Assembly: GCA_041391485.1 (NCBI GenBank)
Contig: JAWKNY010000003.1
Location: 62,001 to 126,000, forward strand
Direction of reading: 5' to 3'
DNA: 64,000 nt
Source: JACKAF01 sp041391485
GTDB taxonomy: Bacteria > Bdellovibrionota > FAC87 > UBA2466 > JACKAF01
Positions 26,308 through 35,709 of the stretch are shown piece after piece. The translations under genes were made by a program, and so were the position numbers. Position 1 is the stretch's first letter. Every line of letters begins with the position of its first letter. Under the pieces are notes generated by a model. That model saw nothing but the letters and a program-made list of their open reading frames with translations, ran no database searches and was not told where the DNA came from.

Positions 26308-27147
26308 TGAAATATTCAGACCTGGCGCAGTTGGGTAAGCGGCGTCTGTCCCGAGCTTCCATTCAGTGTGCCGATCCCATGCTACACATGAAGCAAATCA
26401 TGGAGCACCTCCTTCAGGTGGACGCAGCCCGCCTAGCTGTCTGGTGGGAGGATGAGATTACCGATCCGGCGTTTCTCGACAAAATAGAGACCTTTCTCAA
26501 ACGGCGGGAAGCAGGCGAACCGTTCCAATACATAGTGGGCGAAGAATGGTTTTGGCAGTCTCGGTTTGAAGTGGGCCCCGGAGTTTTTATCCCGCGAAAA
26601 GAAACGGAGATTCTCGTTGAGACCCTTCTGGAAGAGGTCAGAGAAGATTTCGTGAAGGTGGGTGAGCTGGGCGCTGGCTCTGGCAACATCGGGATAACGG
26701 TGCTGCAAGAACGCCCAAGCTGGGAATGGCATGCCTTTGAACTGAATCCCGATACACTTCCCTACACCCAAAAATCGCCAGGCCCTGCTTTCCCCTTCGT
26801 CTACCGGCTGCACGCAGGCGACTTTTTCGAACGGGCCGTCGAATTTGCTCCTTATGAGGATGGCTCCAATCCCCCTTATATCCGCGACGATGGCCCTTCT
26901 TCCCGCGAAGTCCAGCGGGAGCCTGAGCTTGCGCTCCGTGGGGGGCCGCAAGGCCTCGATCTTATTGACCGTTGATAGCGGCCCTGCCGACGTTGCTGCG
27001 TCCAGCTGGTTCATCTCAGAATAGATTTTCGCCAGGCAATGCGCTAAGACAGACTTCAGGCCGGCTTTGGCAGATACGCGTTGTGAGGATTACAGCCACC
27101 ACCCGCGTGTCGTTTGCCCGCCGCTCTGGAAAGCGCGAAGGAAGTAA
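26307..27147 (+). CDS. prmC: Release factor glutamine methyltransferase (frameshifted)
   Basis: PrmC N5-methylates the glutamine of the GGQ motif in release factors. The N-terminal helical domain, FQYIVGEEWFW, FIPRKETEILVE, the SAM-binding ELGAGSGNIG and the catalytic NPPYI with its downstream EPELALRGGPQGLDLID are all visible. The first frame closes at 26975, but LIAALPTLLRPAG continues in another frame and a third gives CEDYSHHPRVV, the usual PrmC ending, to TAA 27145-27147. This stop abuts the murA start. The residues around 26860 are also scrambled. Indel errors are more likely than loss of a gene this important. Confidence 0.8.
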
Positions 27148-28386
27148 ATGGACAAGCTCATCGTTAAAGGACCGACGCAGCTGCGGCGTGCTGCACGGCT
27201 CCAAGAATCGCCTTTGCTGATCCCTCTTTTTGATGAACCCGTGCACTACGAAAACGTGCCGCGCCTTTGGGATGTGGAAACGACGCTTCGTCTTCTAGGG
27301 AGCATGGGAGTGCGCACCGAATGGGACAAAGACGCCGAGCGAGTCACGATCTATCCTAACGTGAACGATCCCACCGCCTCCTACGAATGGGTGAGCAAGA
27401 TGCGCGCGGGTATTTTAGCCTTGGGCCCTCTCATCGCCCGTTGCGGAAAAGCTAAGGTGAGTTTGCCGGGGGTGTGCGATCGGGGCACGCCCTGTGAATT
27501 ACCACCTGATGGCGATGGAAAGTTTCGGGGCCACGGTGAGTGTAGAGGGCGGTTACATCCTTGCCTCGGTCAAAGATCGACTACGCGGGGCGGAGATCCG
27601 TTTTCCGGAGGTCAGTGTCACCGGTACGGAGAATGTCCTTTTTGTAGCGGCCGGAGCAGAGGAACGACACGCATTTGCGGCACGCGAACCGGAAATTTGG
27701 CCACAGGAGAATTTTTGCAAGCTTGTGGGGCGCGCATCGAAGGCCTGGGGACGAGTGAAATAGTCGTAGAGGGAACGACGTTGCACGCTCCCGCCGAGCC
27801 CGTGCGCATCCGTCCGGATCGCATTGAGTGTGGGACCTGGATTACGGCCGCGGCCATCACCAAGAGTCCATTGGTATTGGAGAATTGCCGCGCGGAAGAA
27901 ATGACAGCGGTTCTGTCTGCGTTCCGAGACATGGGAGTGGGTCTAGAGGTTTCGGAAGACGGTAGTACCATTGCGGTACACCCGGGCGAAAAACTCTACC
28001 CCCTCAAGATCCAAACGGCGCCTTACCCGGGCTTTCCCACAGACATGCAGGCTCAATTTCTTGCGCTCATGTGCCTAGCCGAAGGGACGAGCCAGATAGC
28101 TGAGAACATCTTTGAAAACCGTTTTATGCATGTCGCGGAACTGCGTCGCTTAGGCGCAAAAATCCGCGTCCGGCAAAATACGGCAACCGTTCAGGGCCCT
28201 TGCCGTTTCAAGGCGGCCCCGCTGATGGCCACAGATCTTCGTGCCAGCGCCTCTTTGGTGCTTGCCGCGCTTGCCGCCGAGGGAGAGACTACTGTACGCC
28301 GCATCTACCATTTGGATCGCGGTTACGCGCGCCTCGATCAGAGTTTGCGCGAGCTCGGTGCAGACGTCCGTCGGGAAACTGAATAA
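27148..28386 (+). CDS. murA: UDP-N-acetylglucosamine 1-carboxyvinyltransferase (frameshifted)
   Basis: MurA transfers enolpyruvyl from PEP to UDP-GlcNAc, the first committed step of peptidoglycan synthesis. The overall frame spans 412 codons, but parts are displaced. Around 27170-27230 the conserved GSKN lies in another frame, and from about 27465 to 27715 the protein (GCAIGARPVNYHLMAMESFGA) reads in frame 2. The catalytic cysteine codon is then 27473-27475, the fosfomycin target. Recognisable in-frame parts are ENVPRLWDVETTLRLLG, FPTDMQAQFLALM and RMH-region ENRFMHVAELRRLGA. Three or more small indels are needed to restore it. Gene order prfA-prmC-murA is common. Confidence 0.85.
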   Translation: MDKLIVKGPTQLRRAARLQESPLLIPLFDEPVHYENVPRLWDVETTLRLLGSMGVRTEWDKDAERVTIYPNVNDPTASYEWVSKMRAGILALGPLIARCGKAKVSLPGVCDRGTPCELPPDGDGKFRGHGECRGRLHPCLGQRSTTRGGDPFSGGQCHRYGECPFCSGRSRGTTRICGTRTGNLATGEFLQACGARIEGLGTSEIVVEGTTLHAPAEPVRIRPDRIECGTWITAAAITKSPLVLENCRAEEMTAVLSAFRDMGVGLEVSEDGSTIAVHPGEKLYPLKIQTAPYPGFPTDMQAQFLALMCLAEGTSQIAENIFENRFMHVAELRRLGAKIRVRQNTATVQGPCRFKAAPLMATDLRASASLVLAALAAEGETTVRRIYHLDRGYARLDQSLRELGADVRRETE

Positions 28387-28472
28387 AGACGCCACTTAAC
28401 GCGCCGTGGTTAGCAAACCGAATGCGCGCTTACTAACATGAGTCGTTCAAGCAACTCTTGAAAGGGGACTCG

Positions 28473-29093
28473 ATGTTTCACAAAGTTTTTGCGTTTTTCA
28501 TTGCTGCCGTTGTGAGTGTTTCGGGGATTGCCGGAGATATTCCGGGCGGACAAGTACGAGACGCAGAAGGTTTGATGCCGAACACCTTCGAGGTGATGCT
28601 AAGTCCTGAAGTGGTTTTTCAGAACGGCGGCATTTATCTCAACTCGGAGTTGCGCTACCAGGCAAGTGAAGACATCGGTGTGGGTTTTGGTTTTGGCTCC
28701 GGTGAAATGGGCTACAACTTTGGTGGCTACGGCGTTTGGTACATCATTCCAGATTTGCAGTCCCAACCCGCCGTCTCCATTCTCGGCGGCATGTACTTCA
28801 ACAGTCTCAACGTTGAAAACTTTTTCGTGCTGCGCTTTTCACCCACTGTCAGCAAGCGCTTTGTAATGGGGTGGGGAAACCTGACTCCTTATTGGGCCAT
28901 GCAGTTTTCGCCGGCGTTTAGCTTCGGCGCTTCTCCCAATATTTTCTCTATCCGAACCGCCATGGGAAGTCAGATCAACGTGCACGCCTTGGGCGGTTTA
29001 CGTTTGTGGCTGGAATTTGGGCTCGGTATCGTGAACGGCATCAACGAGTTTGCGCTCGGCATTTCCTACCCGTTTTCAGGCCTGAACGGCTAA
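28473..29093 (+). CDS. Small outer-membrane beta-barrel protein
   Basis: 206 residues from ATG 28473, with AAAGGGGAC just upstream; a TTG at 28458 would consume that site. A signal peptide (FAFFIAAVVSVSGIAGD) is followed by alternating aromatic and glycine-rich strands ending in YPFSG, the look of an eight- to ten-stranded barrel. No specific family is recognised. It stands alone between murA and the convergent class A PBP gene. Confidence 0.65.
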   Translation: MFHKVFAFFIAAVVSVSGIAGDIPGGQVRDAEGLMPNTFEVMLSPEVVFQNGGIYLNSELRYQASEDIGVGFGFGSGEMGYNFGGYGVWYIIPDLQSQPAVSILGGMYFNSLNVENFFVLRFSPTVSKRFVMGWGNLTPYWAMQFSPAFSFGASPNIFSIRTAMGSQINVHALGGLRLWLEFGLGIVNGINEFALGISYPFSGLNG

Positions 29094-29114
29094 GTCAGCA
29101 GACTCTTTCGGAAC

Positions 29115-31310
29115 TTAGAATTTAAAAGCGGTGCCTCGTAGTGAAGGCGCCGCCGCTTTCATGAATTGCACCCAGATGGGTAGGGCCGCAACGCTGCCCG
29201 GGTATCCATGTTGGTGTCGACGTCATAACCTACCCAAACGAGAACTAGAATATCCGGTGAAAAACCCACAAACCAGGCGTCTTTGTAATCGTTGGTCGTT
29301 CCGGTCTTTCCTGCGAAGTTGTCAAGTCCAGACCACTGCGCATGGCAGAGGTTGCTGTCCCATCCGTAAACACACCTTGTAGAATTTTTACCGTCTCATA
29401 AGTCGCTCTTCCGTCCAGCTTGCGATCTTCCACCCCAGCTTGGCATCTTGAATGAGGCTCACCCGACTCATCAAAGACTTTGGTATAGGATCGCAGCACA
29501 CACCGGTTTCCAAGGCGAGCCAGTGTGGTGTAGGCCTGAGCCAGCTCAAAGGGCGTTACTTCGGCACTTCCAGTGAAATAGAGGGCACTTTAGGAATATC
29601 GGATTCAATTCCGCGCGCTTCATCGTCTCGACGATGGGTGGGATACCCACCATTTGAGCGAGACGCGCCGTCGGAACGTTCATCGACTTCTGCAGCGCTT
29701 CTTAGCGTGACTTCGCCACGAAACTCTTTTTCGTAGTTTTGAGGCTCCCATTCCCTGGCGATCGTACTTCCAAACAAAGGGGTGTCGTCGAGTCGGGTGT
29801 TGGGAGTAATGGTCTCGCCTTTAGGGGAGAATCAAAAGCAGTCAGGTACACAGCGGGTTTGAAGAGCGAGCCGGGCTGGCGTTTTCCCTGTAACACGCGG
29901 TTGAACGGCGCTTCTCTGAAGTTTCGTCCGCCTTGCAGAGCCAGTACGGAGCAGCTCGGGACGTCAATGGCGACGAGCGCTCTTGCAGGAGCTTGCCGTC
30001 TTTTTATTGAGCGCGAGATCTTTGTAGTACTCCTCCATGCGATCGATGTGAGCCGAGAGTGCGTTGGCGGCCTTGGATTGAAGGTAGGGATTGAGTGTCA
30101 CGTAGATCGTCAAAGAGTCGGTATCAAGTTTGGACTTCACGTTTTCCGGGAGATCCATCATCACCAGTTCCATGAAGTAGGCCGCGTCGTCGAGTTCACG
30201 GGCCGCCGAAGCGACGCCTAGGGGTTCGCGGATGGCTTTGGCGTATTCGGACGGCAGGATGAAATCGGCATCCAGCATCTGTTTGAGGACGAGGTTTCGT
30301 CTTTCCATCACACCGGTAGGGTTCTTGTGAGGGTTGTAAATTGCAGGGCCTTTGATGACGGAGGCCAGTGTTGCGCTTTGCGCGAGTGTCAGATCAAAGA
30401 CGGAGCGGTTGAAATAGTACTGAGCCGCTTCTGAGACGCCGTGGATCTCATGCGTGTTCCATTGTCCGAGGTAGACTTCGTTGAGATAGGCCTCAAGAAT
30501 ATCTTCTTTTTCGTGGCGGGCTTCAGCGACAAAAGCGTACAACGCTTCTTTGAGCTTTCTCGTCAGCACTTTTTCTCGCGAGAAGAAAAGGTTTTTCATG
30601 AGTTGCTGCGTGATGGTGCTGCCACCCTGAACCCACTTCATCGCTACCAAATCGGTCCAAAGCGCGCGCAAGGTCCCACGTAAACTCACTCCCATGTGAT
30701 CCAAAAAATGCTGATCTTCGATTGCGATAAAGGCGAGGCGCACCGACACCGGAATATCTGAAAGTGCGACGGAGTGTTGGTTGCGCAAGCGACCGGCGAA
30801 GAAATGTCCCAACCGCTTGGGAGGGTGGGCAAAACGGTCTAAGCGCTGGCTGTCCGCCTGGGAGTAAATTTCTGAGAGGGTGAGTTCTTGCCCTTCGACG
30901 TCAAAACGCACGCGCACGACCCGTTTTCCCAGTGGGTAGCCGGAACCTGAGAAGCTGCCACGGTGTAAGGTCAGTAGCCACATGGGGCCGGATCGGTTCT
31001 CCCAAACGTAGGAGTTGGTGACAAGCTCGCTCAAGCTGTCTTTTCTGATGTAGCCGGTATCCAAAAGAAGTTTTTCCAAGGCCTCCGGCGAAGTTTTTTG
31101 GCCCACGACAAATTCGGGGTAAACGGCGTAGAAAGTCGAGGATCGAGCGGATTTCAATTGGTCGATGCGTTGGTCGATCTCTACACTTACCAGGTTGATG
31201 TAAACGACGAGCAAGACGGAGCTGAGTGCGGCGACGCCTAAACCAAAAATGGCGGTCAGGCCGAGTATTCGAAGGATTTTAGACCCGGTTTTTGCGGATT
31301 CTTTCTTCAT
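29115..31310 (-). CDS. Class A penicillin-binding protein (PBP1b-like; frameshifted)
   Basis: A bifunctional peptidoglycan synthase, about 730 residues when frames are joined. Residues 1-448 (29964-31310) are intact: membrane anchor (about 15-40), a UB2H-like linker, and glycosyltransferase motifs AIEDQHFLDHMGV, GGSTITQQLMKNLF, KEALYAFVAEARHEKEDILEAYLN (read as KLKEALYAF and EAYLNEVYLGQ). From 29963 down, the transpeptidase reads in several frames: RQPGSLFKPAVYLTAF (catalytic serine), WEPQNYEKEF, and KTGTTNDYKDAW. The likely stop is TAA at 29115-29117. The shifts fall in a 900-nt stretch and look like sequencing errors. It overlaps the divergent DUF507 region only in its promoter. Confidence 0.82.
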
Positions 31311-31347
31311 TGAAAGCTATGTCTCCCTTGGGGTAGTCTCGGTTTCA

Positions 31348-31626
31348 ATGCGACTAAAGCCTGCACAAGTAAAGCTGATTTGCCAAAAGCTTCTGCTGAC
31401 ATTGCGATCCAAACAGCTCATCGTTCTCAAGACGGGCGAAGCTGAGATTTTATCAAAGATGGAAGAGATCTTCGTGAAAGATCTTAAAGTGGAGGATGAA
31501 ATCAACGCGGAGGCGGAACGCCTCTTGGACCAGGTGGCAGCGCAGTCCGGCGGAAATATTGATAGGGAGAAGATGTTCAACCTCATCAAGCGCGAACTCA
31601 TCAAGAAACGCAATGCGGTGATCTGA
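31348..31626 (+). CDS. DUF507 family protein, first of a pair
   Basis: 92 residues from ATG 31348 (MRLKPAQVKLICQ). A wholly helical, charged small protein with the N-terminal MRL-x-P pattern and repeating hydrophobic/charged helices I associate with DUF507, a family common in Deltaproteobacteria and Aquificae. No function is known. The next gene is also of this family, one nucleotide after its stop, so they form an operon and may be partners. Cytoplasmic: no signal peptide. Confidence 0.65.
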   Translation: MRLKPAQVKLICQKLLLTLRSKQLIVLKTGEAEILSKMEEIFVKDLKVEDEINAEAERLLDQVAAQSGGNIDREKMFNLIKRELIKKRNAVI

Positions 31627-31627
31627 C

Positions 31628-31897
31628 GTGATATCCGACGAAAAAGTGATGCACATGGTGAATTTGGTCATCGACGGCCTCGAAAAAGGCCGAATGGTCG
31701 AATACCCGGATAAAGGGGCCACTCTGCGCGAAGCCAAACGGATCTGCGTCCAGTTTATCTCGCAGTTGAGTGCGTGCGGCGAACGCGCCCGTCAACGTAT
31801 CGCGTCAATGAAAAATCCCCCACCCGAATTCTCGGCGCAGTGGGACAATCTCTACCTCAAGTACTACGAAGAGGAACTGCGCAAAGTTGGGGGCTAG
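31628..31897 (+). CDS. DUF507 family protein, second of a pair
   Basis: 89 residues from GTG 31628. Helical and charged, with VNLVIDGLEKGRMVEYPD near the N-terminus, as in the first half of DUF507 proteins, and a C-terminal DNLYLKYYEEELRK. It follows the preceding DUF507 gene with one base between stop and start, so the two are probably made in fixed ratio. Function unknown; a complex of the two is an inference. Confidence 0.62.
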   Translation: MISDEKVMHMVNLVIDGLEKGRMVEYPDKGATLREAKRICVQFISQLSACGERARQRIASMKNPPPEFSAQWDNLYLKYYEEELRKVGG

Positions 31898-31976
31898 TCT
31901 CGCCGCCCCTCCATAAAATGGCGTTCCGCAGAATGCTCCTTGCAGGTGGGGTCTCTTTCATCTAGGTTATGCCATT

Positions 31977-33379
31977 ATGTCTAAGACCTTATGGATATTG
32001 GGGCTTGCCGCCCAAGGGATTTGTACCACCGTTCTGGCCGTCTCGATGAATTTCGGGGGCCATTTCCGGGCTGAGACCGCTTATTACGGTTCCCTGGGCC
32101 TTGGTGTGACGGGGGTCTCTGGAGCAGAGAAAACCTACCTCTCCGGGCGAGCGCTTCTGGACCCAACCCTGGTTATCGACGACCACTTCAGCCTCTATTC
32201 CCAGTGGAACGTTTTGGCGACAGCCAGTGCTGCGGGCACGGGCCTCACCACCCCTCCGGCGACGGTGGGTCTGGTGGCCGGACAAGGCGGCTACGTTTTT
32301 GGTGATCAAAGCGCCACCGGTCTTATCATGAACCGTGTTTGGTTGGAGTGGACTTCAGATTTTGGTGTTCTGCGACTCGGACGCATGCCGGTCGCGTGGG
32401 GCTACGGATTGCTCTACGACGGCGGCAATCAGATCTGGGACAACTGGCAGACCACTTACGATCGCTTTGAGTACCGCCTGCATCTCGGACACGTGATCGG
32501 CGGGATCGCGTATTCCAAGCCGCGCAAGAGCTCTGTGATCGCGGGTACCAATGATCAGGATTTCTATTCCATCTACATCAAGTACGACAACCCGGAACTC
32601 GAAGTAGAGGCCGGTATCATGTACGAAAAGCAGGCCCGTACTTCCGGACAGCAGGCAGAATTGTTGAATGATACCCGAGCCACCACGGGTGTGGATCGCG
32701 CCTCCAGCTTGGTTTGGCTCCTGGGCGACGGACGCCGTACCCGTTGAACAATAACTTGGTCGATGTGTACGTTAAGAAAACGCTTCGCTACTTTACCTTC
32801 GGCGGTGAAATCGCGTGGATTGGCGGAAGCGCTGCGGACTTTGACAACAACTCCAGCGAAGACACGTTGAACGCTTTTGCTTTCATGGTAAACGCTGCTT
32901 ATGAACGTCACATGCTAAAAGCCTTTGTGGATTTTGTTTGGGCGAGTGGTGACTCCAATGTTAACGACGGCAGCATGAACGGTTTCATCCTCATGCACCG
33001 CAACCGTCACCCGGGTTTGATTCTTGGACGTGAGCTGATGGGCGCTTCCCATGGCAACACGGTGGGACTCGGAAGTTTGTTTGCTTACAGCAATAGCCAA
33101 AACAGTTTTTCGGGCGCGTATTACTTGCGTCCCGGCATTCGCTTTGACTGGTCGCAAGATTGGTCGACGGGCCTCGAAGTGATTTGGGCGCGCAAAGCGG
33201 CCGTGGCAGCCGGTGAAGCGGCTGATCTGGGCGTGGAAGTCGATCTGGGTGTCGAGCATAGCGTTTACCAGAATTGCTTCCTAGGGGCCAACGCGGGTAT
33301 TCTTTTTGCTGGGTCGGGATTGAGCGGTAGTAATCGCAACCCTGTCGCCGTCCGCGCCCACTTGGGAGTGACCTTCTAA
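31977..33379 (+). CDS. Outer-membrane beta-barrel (porin-like) protein (one frameshift)
   Basis: About 467 residues after joining two frames near 32740. A signal-like N-terminus (LWILGLAAQGICTTVLAVS) leads into alternating Tyr/Trp/Gly-rich strands: GVLRLGRMPVAWGYGLLYDGG, written shorter as LRLGRMPVAWGYGLLY, is a frequent porin constriction motif. The protein ends in GVTF, the C-terminal phenylalanine recognised by BAM. The family resembles large uncharacterised barrels of predatory and environmental Deltaproteobacteria. It is followed 15 nt later by a TPR protein gene, probably in one transcript. The shift is likely a sequencing error. Confidence 0.7.
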
Positions 33380-33394
33380 AAAATCGAGCACCCG

Positions 33395-34330
33395 ATGCGA
33401 ATCTGGGGAGCCATTTTCATTTTTTCTTTTCTGAGCGGTGCAGCCGCCAATGCCGTCCCGTCTTCCGCAGAGGCGGCAGAATATTATTTTAGAAATCAGG
33501 ACTACCGTAAATCCCTGGCGCTGTGGGTGGAGTTTTTGCAGACGCAGCCGGAGAACGTCGGTGCCGTGCTGAGAGTGGGTGAGCTCACGCTTTTACTGGA
33601 AGGGCGGTCGAGTCTGGATGAATTTGTGGCGCGACAGGTGGCCCCCCGACTCCGCAGCTTCGCCCCCGAGCAGTTTCGCCAGCTTAACGAAGGCCTGGAG
33701 CGGTTGCAGTCCCGCTTTCTCACCGACAAGGGGCAGGCGAGGTACTTGCAGTCGGTCGAGCACTTCAAGGTGAATGACTGCAAAGAGGCGCTCGTCCTTC
33801 TGGACGAGGCCGTTGCTCTGGAGAAGGGGAATCTTCGCGCTTTGCAGCTCAAAGCTTCCTGCGAAGCGGAGCTGGAGCTGTGGGAACGCCGTTTCTCCAC
33901 ACTCAAGCGTGCGGCCCGAAGTAATCCCTTGCAGCCCGAAACCCAGCAACGTCTTTTGGAAAGCTACGCCTACTTTGGCGAATACGGACGGCTCATCGCC
34001 GAACTGCAAGGTGCATCCGCAAAACAGCTCAGCCCGCGGGAGCGCACCGCCTGGGCCGTGGCGCTCTGGAACGAGAAGCAAAACGATTCGGCTTGGCGGG
34101 TGGTGCGGGGCTTGCTGGGCGAGACAGCCACCCCCAAACACCCGGTGCTGTTCTTTTTGGCGGGGGATTTGCTAAGCCAAACCTCCCGCGATCAAGCCAG
34201 CCACTACTACAAGACCTTTCTCGCACGCGCCGCCGATCCGAGCGAGATCCTGATAGATGGGCTTGATCCCTACCACACGGAGCGCTTTTTGCCGCTCGCG
34301 CAGAAGTTTCTCGGCGATAAAACCCTCTAA
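33395..34330 (+). CDS. Exported TPR-repeat protein
   Basis: 311 residues. A signal peptide (IFIFSFLSGAAANA, about 1-20) is followed by helical hairpins resembling tetratricopeptide repeats: AEAAEYYFRNQDYRKSLALW, shortened AAEYYFRNQDYRKSLALW near 27-44, KVNDCKEALVLLDEAVALE near 125-143, and SYAYFGEYGRLIAEL near 190. TPR proteins act as scaffolds. Placed 15 nt after the barrel gene, it may assist outer-membrane protein or envelope assembly, but no partner can be named. Periplasmic location is likely. Confidence 0.68.
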   Translation: MRIWGAIFIFSFLSGAAANAVPSSAEAAEYYFRNQDYRKSLALWVEFLQTQPENVGAVLRVGELTLLLEGRSSLDEFVARQVAPRLRSFAPEQFRQLNEGLERLQSRFLTDKGQARYLQSVEHFKVNDCKEALVLLDEAVALEKGNLRALQLKASCEAELELWERRFSTLKRAARSNPLQPETQQRLLESYAYFGEYGRLIAELQGASAKQLSPRERTAWAVALWNEKQNDSAWRVVRGLLGETATPKHPVLFFLAGDLLSQTSRDQASHYYKTFLARAADPSEILIDGLDPYHTERFLPLAQKFLGDKTL

Positions 34331-34704
34331 GAGGCGTGTTCTCCTTTTGAATACACGGCCAGTGACATTCTTCGCGCGTCACTGCACACAAAAGATCTGT
34401 GTGAAATCTGAATGTTGTTGAACCTTTAGCTGAGGTTTGTGCGCGTCGTCCAGGCAGTGATCGTTGCAAGCCTAGTCAGCCTTTCCCCGTATACTGAGGC
34501 GAAACAAATAAGACGCTTAAATTAAAAGTCTTTTCCGTAGTGCCGTCGCTGGCTGTCCTTTTGCAATTGCATGAACGCGGAGTGGTTCGCCTGTCGTGGG
34601 TGCCTTACTCTGGTATTTCCGGTTCAAGTCGCTTTCTGTTCTCGATGCAGCGGAAGTTGAAGTGGAAGTTACGTAAGCGGATGTGAAAGAGGAAGTGGAT
34701 ACAG
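34331..34704. other. Intergenic region before the VWA-like lipoprotein
   Basis: I see no gene or clear structure in this stretch. Short frames are unconvincing. It probably contains the promoter of the lipoprotein gene, but no convincing -35/-10 pair stood out. Confidence 0.4.
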
Positions 34705-35703
34705 ATGCCGAACAGGGCTGACAAAATTCAAGCCTTTTGGAAGCGACTGGGAAATGTTCTGGTGAGAGCGCTTTATGTGCTAAGCGCCGTGTTGTACGTA
34801 AGTTGTAGTGATCAAGCTAGTTTTACACGACAGGCTACCACCCAATATTTTACTCAGGACTTTAATCCCCCTTTGCTTGATATTTTGTGGATGGTCGAGG
34901 ATCGCTCGGGTATGACCCGGGCGAAAGAGCATATCGTCGCTGAGGCACGGAAGTTCTTTACGCGTCTGGACACCATTACGGATGATTACCGAATGGGGAT
35001 AACGACTACCGACGTAGAGTTCAATCCGGGTTTGAAATTCGGCGGCACTATTCTGACAAAGAATTTCGGAACGGTTCAACAACGTGTGACCAATTTTGCT
35101 TATTTGATTTCGCAGACCATTAATCTCAATACGAGCGCTTACAATCAGGGAATGCAAAGCGCCTTGAATGTTCTGCAAGGGCAATTCATTCCCCGTGCTG
35201 GTGTGCCGCTCGTTTTGGTCTTCATCTCTGATTCCGAAGATTCTCGTTATGTTTCCGGCGCGCCCTCTGTAGCGAGTTTTGCAAGCAGCTATCTAAGCCT
35301 TAAAGGCAACAATCTAGATTTGCTGAAAGTTTTCTCGGTAAATTACTGGGATGGAAGTTCGGATCGTTGTGCGACTCAGTACAACTCAGATATCGACAAC
35401 ATGCCTGGCTATGCCGCTCGGTACTTTGATTTAGCCGATACCTTAGGTGGCGAGAAAGCGGATCTCTGTGAGAGTTTCGGTGACATGATTGATTTGCAGG
35501 GGCTTCGCTTGAAAGAACTTCCGAAGCGCTTTTTGCTTTCTGGAAAGCCAAATCCGACCAGCCTTCAGGTGAAGGTCTCTTTGGGCAACCAAGTGCTGCC
35601 TGGCTATACGTACATCTATGATTTAGGAACCAACGAGATCGTTTTCGATATCACGCCGCCTGAAGGTAGCACCATCCAGGTAACGTACCTTCCCGCGGGT
35701 TAG
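34705..35703 (+). CDS. VWA-domain-like lipoprotein
   Basis: 332 residues. The long basic leader ends in the hydrophobic RALYVLSAVLYVSC, a lipobox with Cys at about residue 34. The sequence then follows a von Willebrand A fold: LLDILWMVEDRSGM stands where VWA proteins have DILFVVDnSgSM, so the metal-ion site DxSxS is degraded (Glu-Asp-Arg-Ser). Further VWA landmarks are DYRMGITTTDV and LVLVFISDSEDS. The C-terminal 60 residues form an immunoglobulin-like beta segment. Similar proteins are frequent in Bdellovibrionota and myxobacteria. Role unknown; adhesion is a guess. Confidence 0.62.
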   Translation: MPNRADKIQAFWKRLGNVLVRALYVLSAVLYVSCSDQASFTRQATTQYFTQDFNPPLLDILWMVEDRSGMTRAKEHIVAEARKFFTRLDTITDDYRMGITTTDVEFNPGLKFGGTILTKNFGTVQQRVTNFAYLISQTINLNTSAYNQGMQSALNVLQGQFIPRAGVPLVLVFISDSEDSRYVSGAPSVASFASSYLSLKGNNLDLLKVFSVNYWDGSSDRCATQYNSDIDNMPGYAARYFDLADTLGGEKADLCESFGDMIDLQGLRLKELPKRFLLSGKPNPTSLQVKVSLGNQVLPGYTYIYDLGTNEIVFDITPPEGSTIQVTYLPAG

Positions 35704-35709
35704 TTCAGA

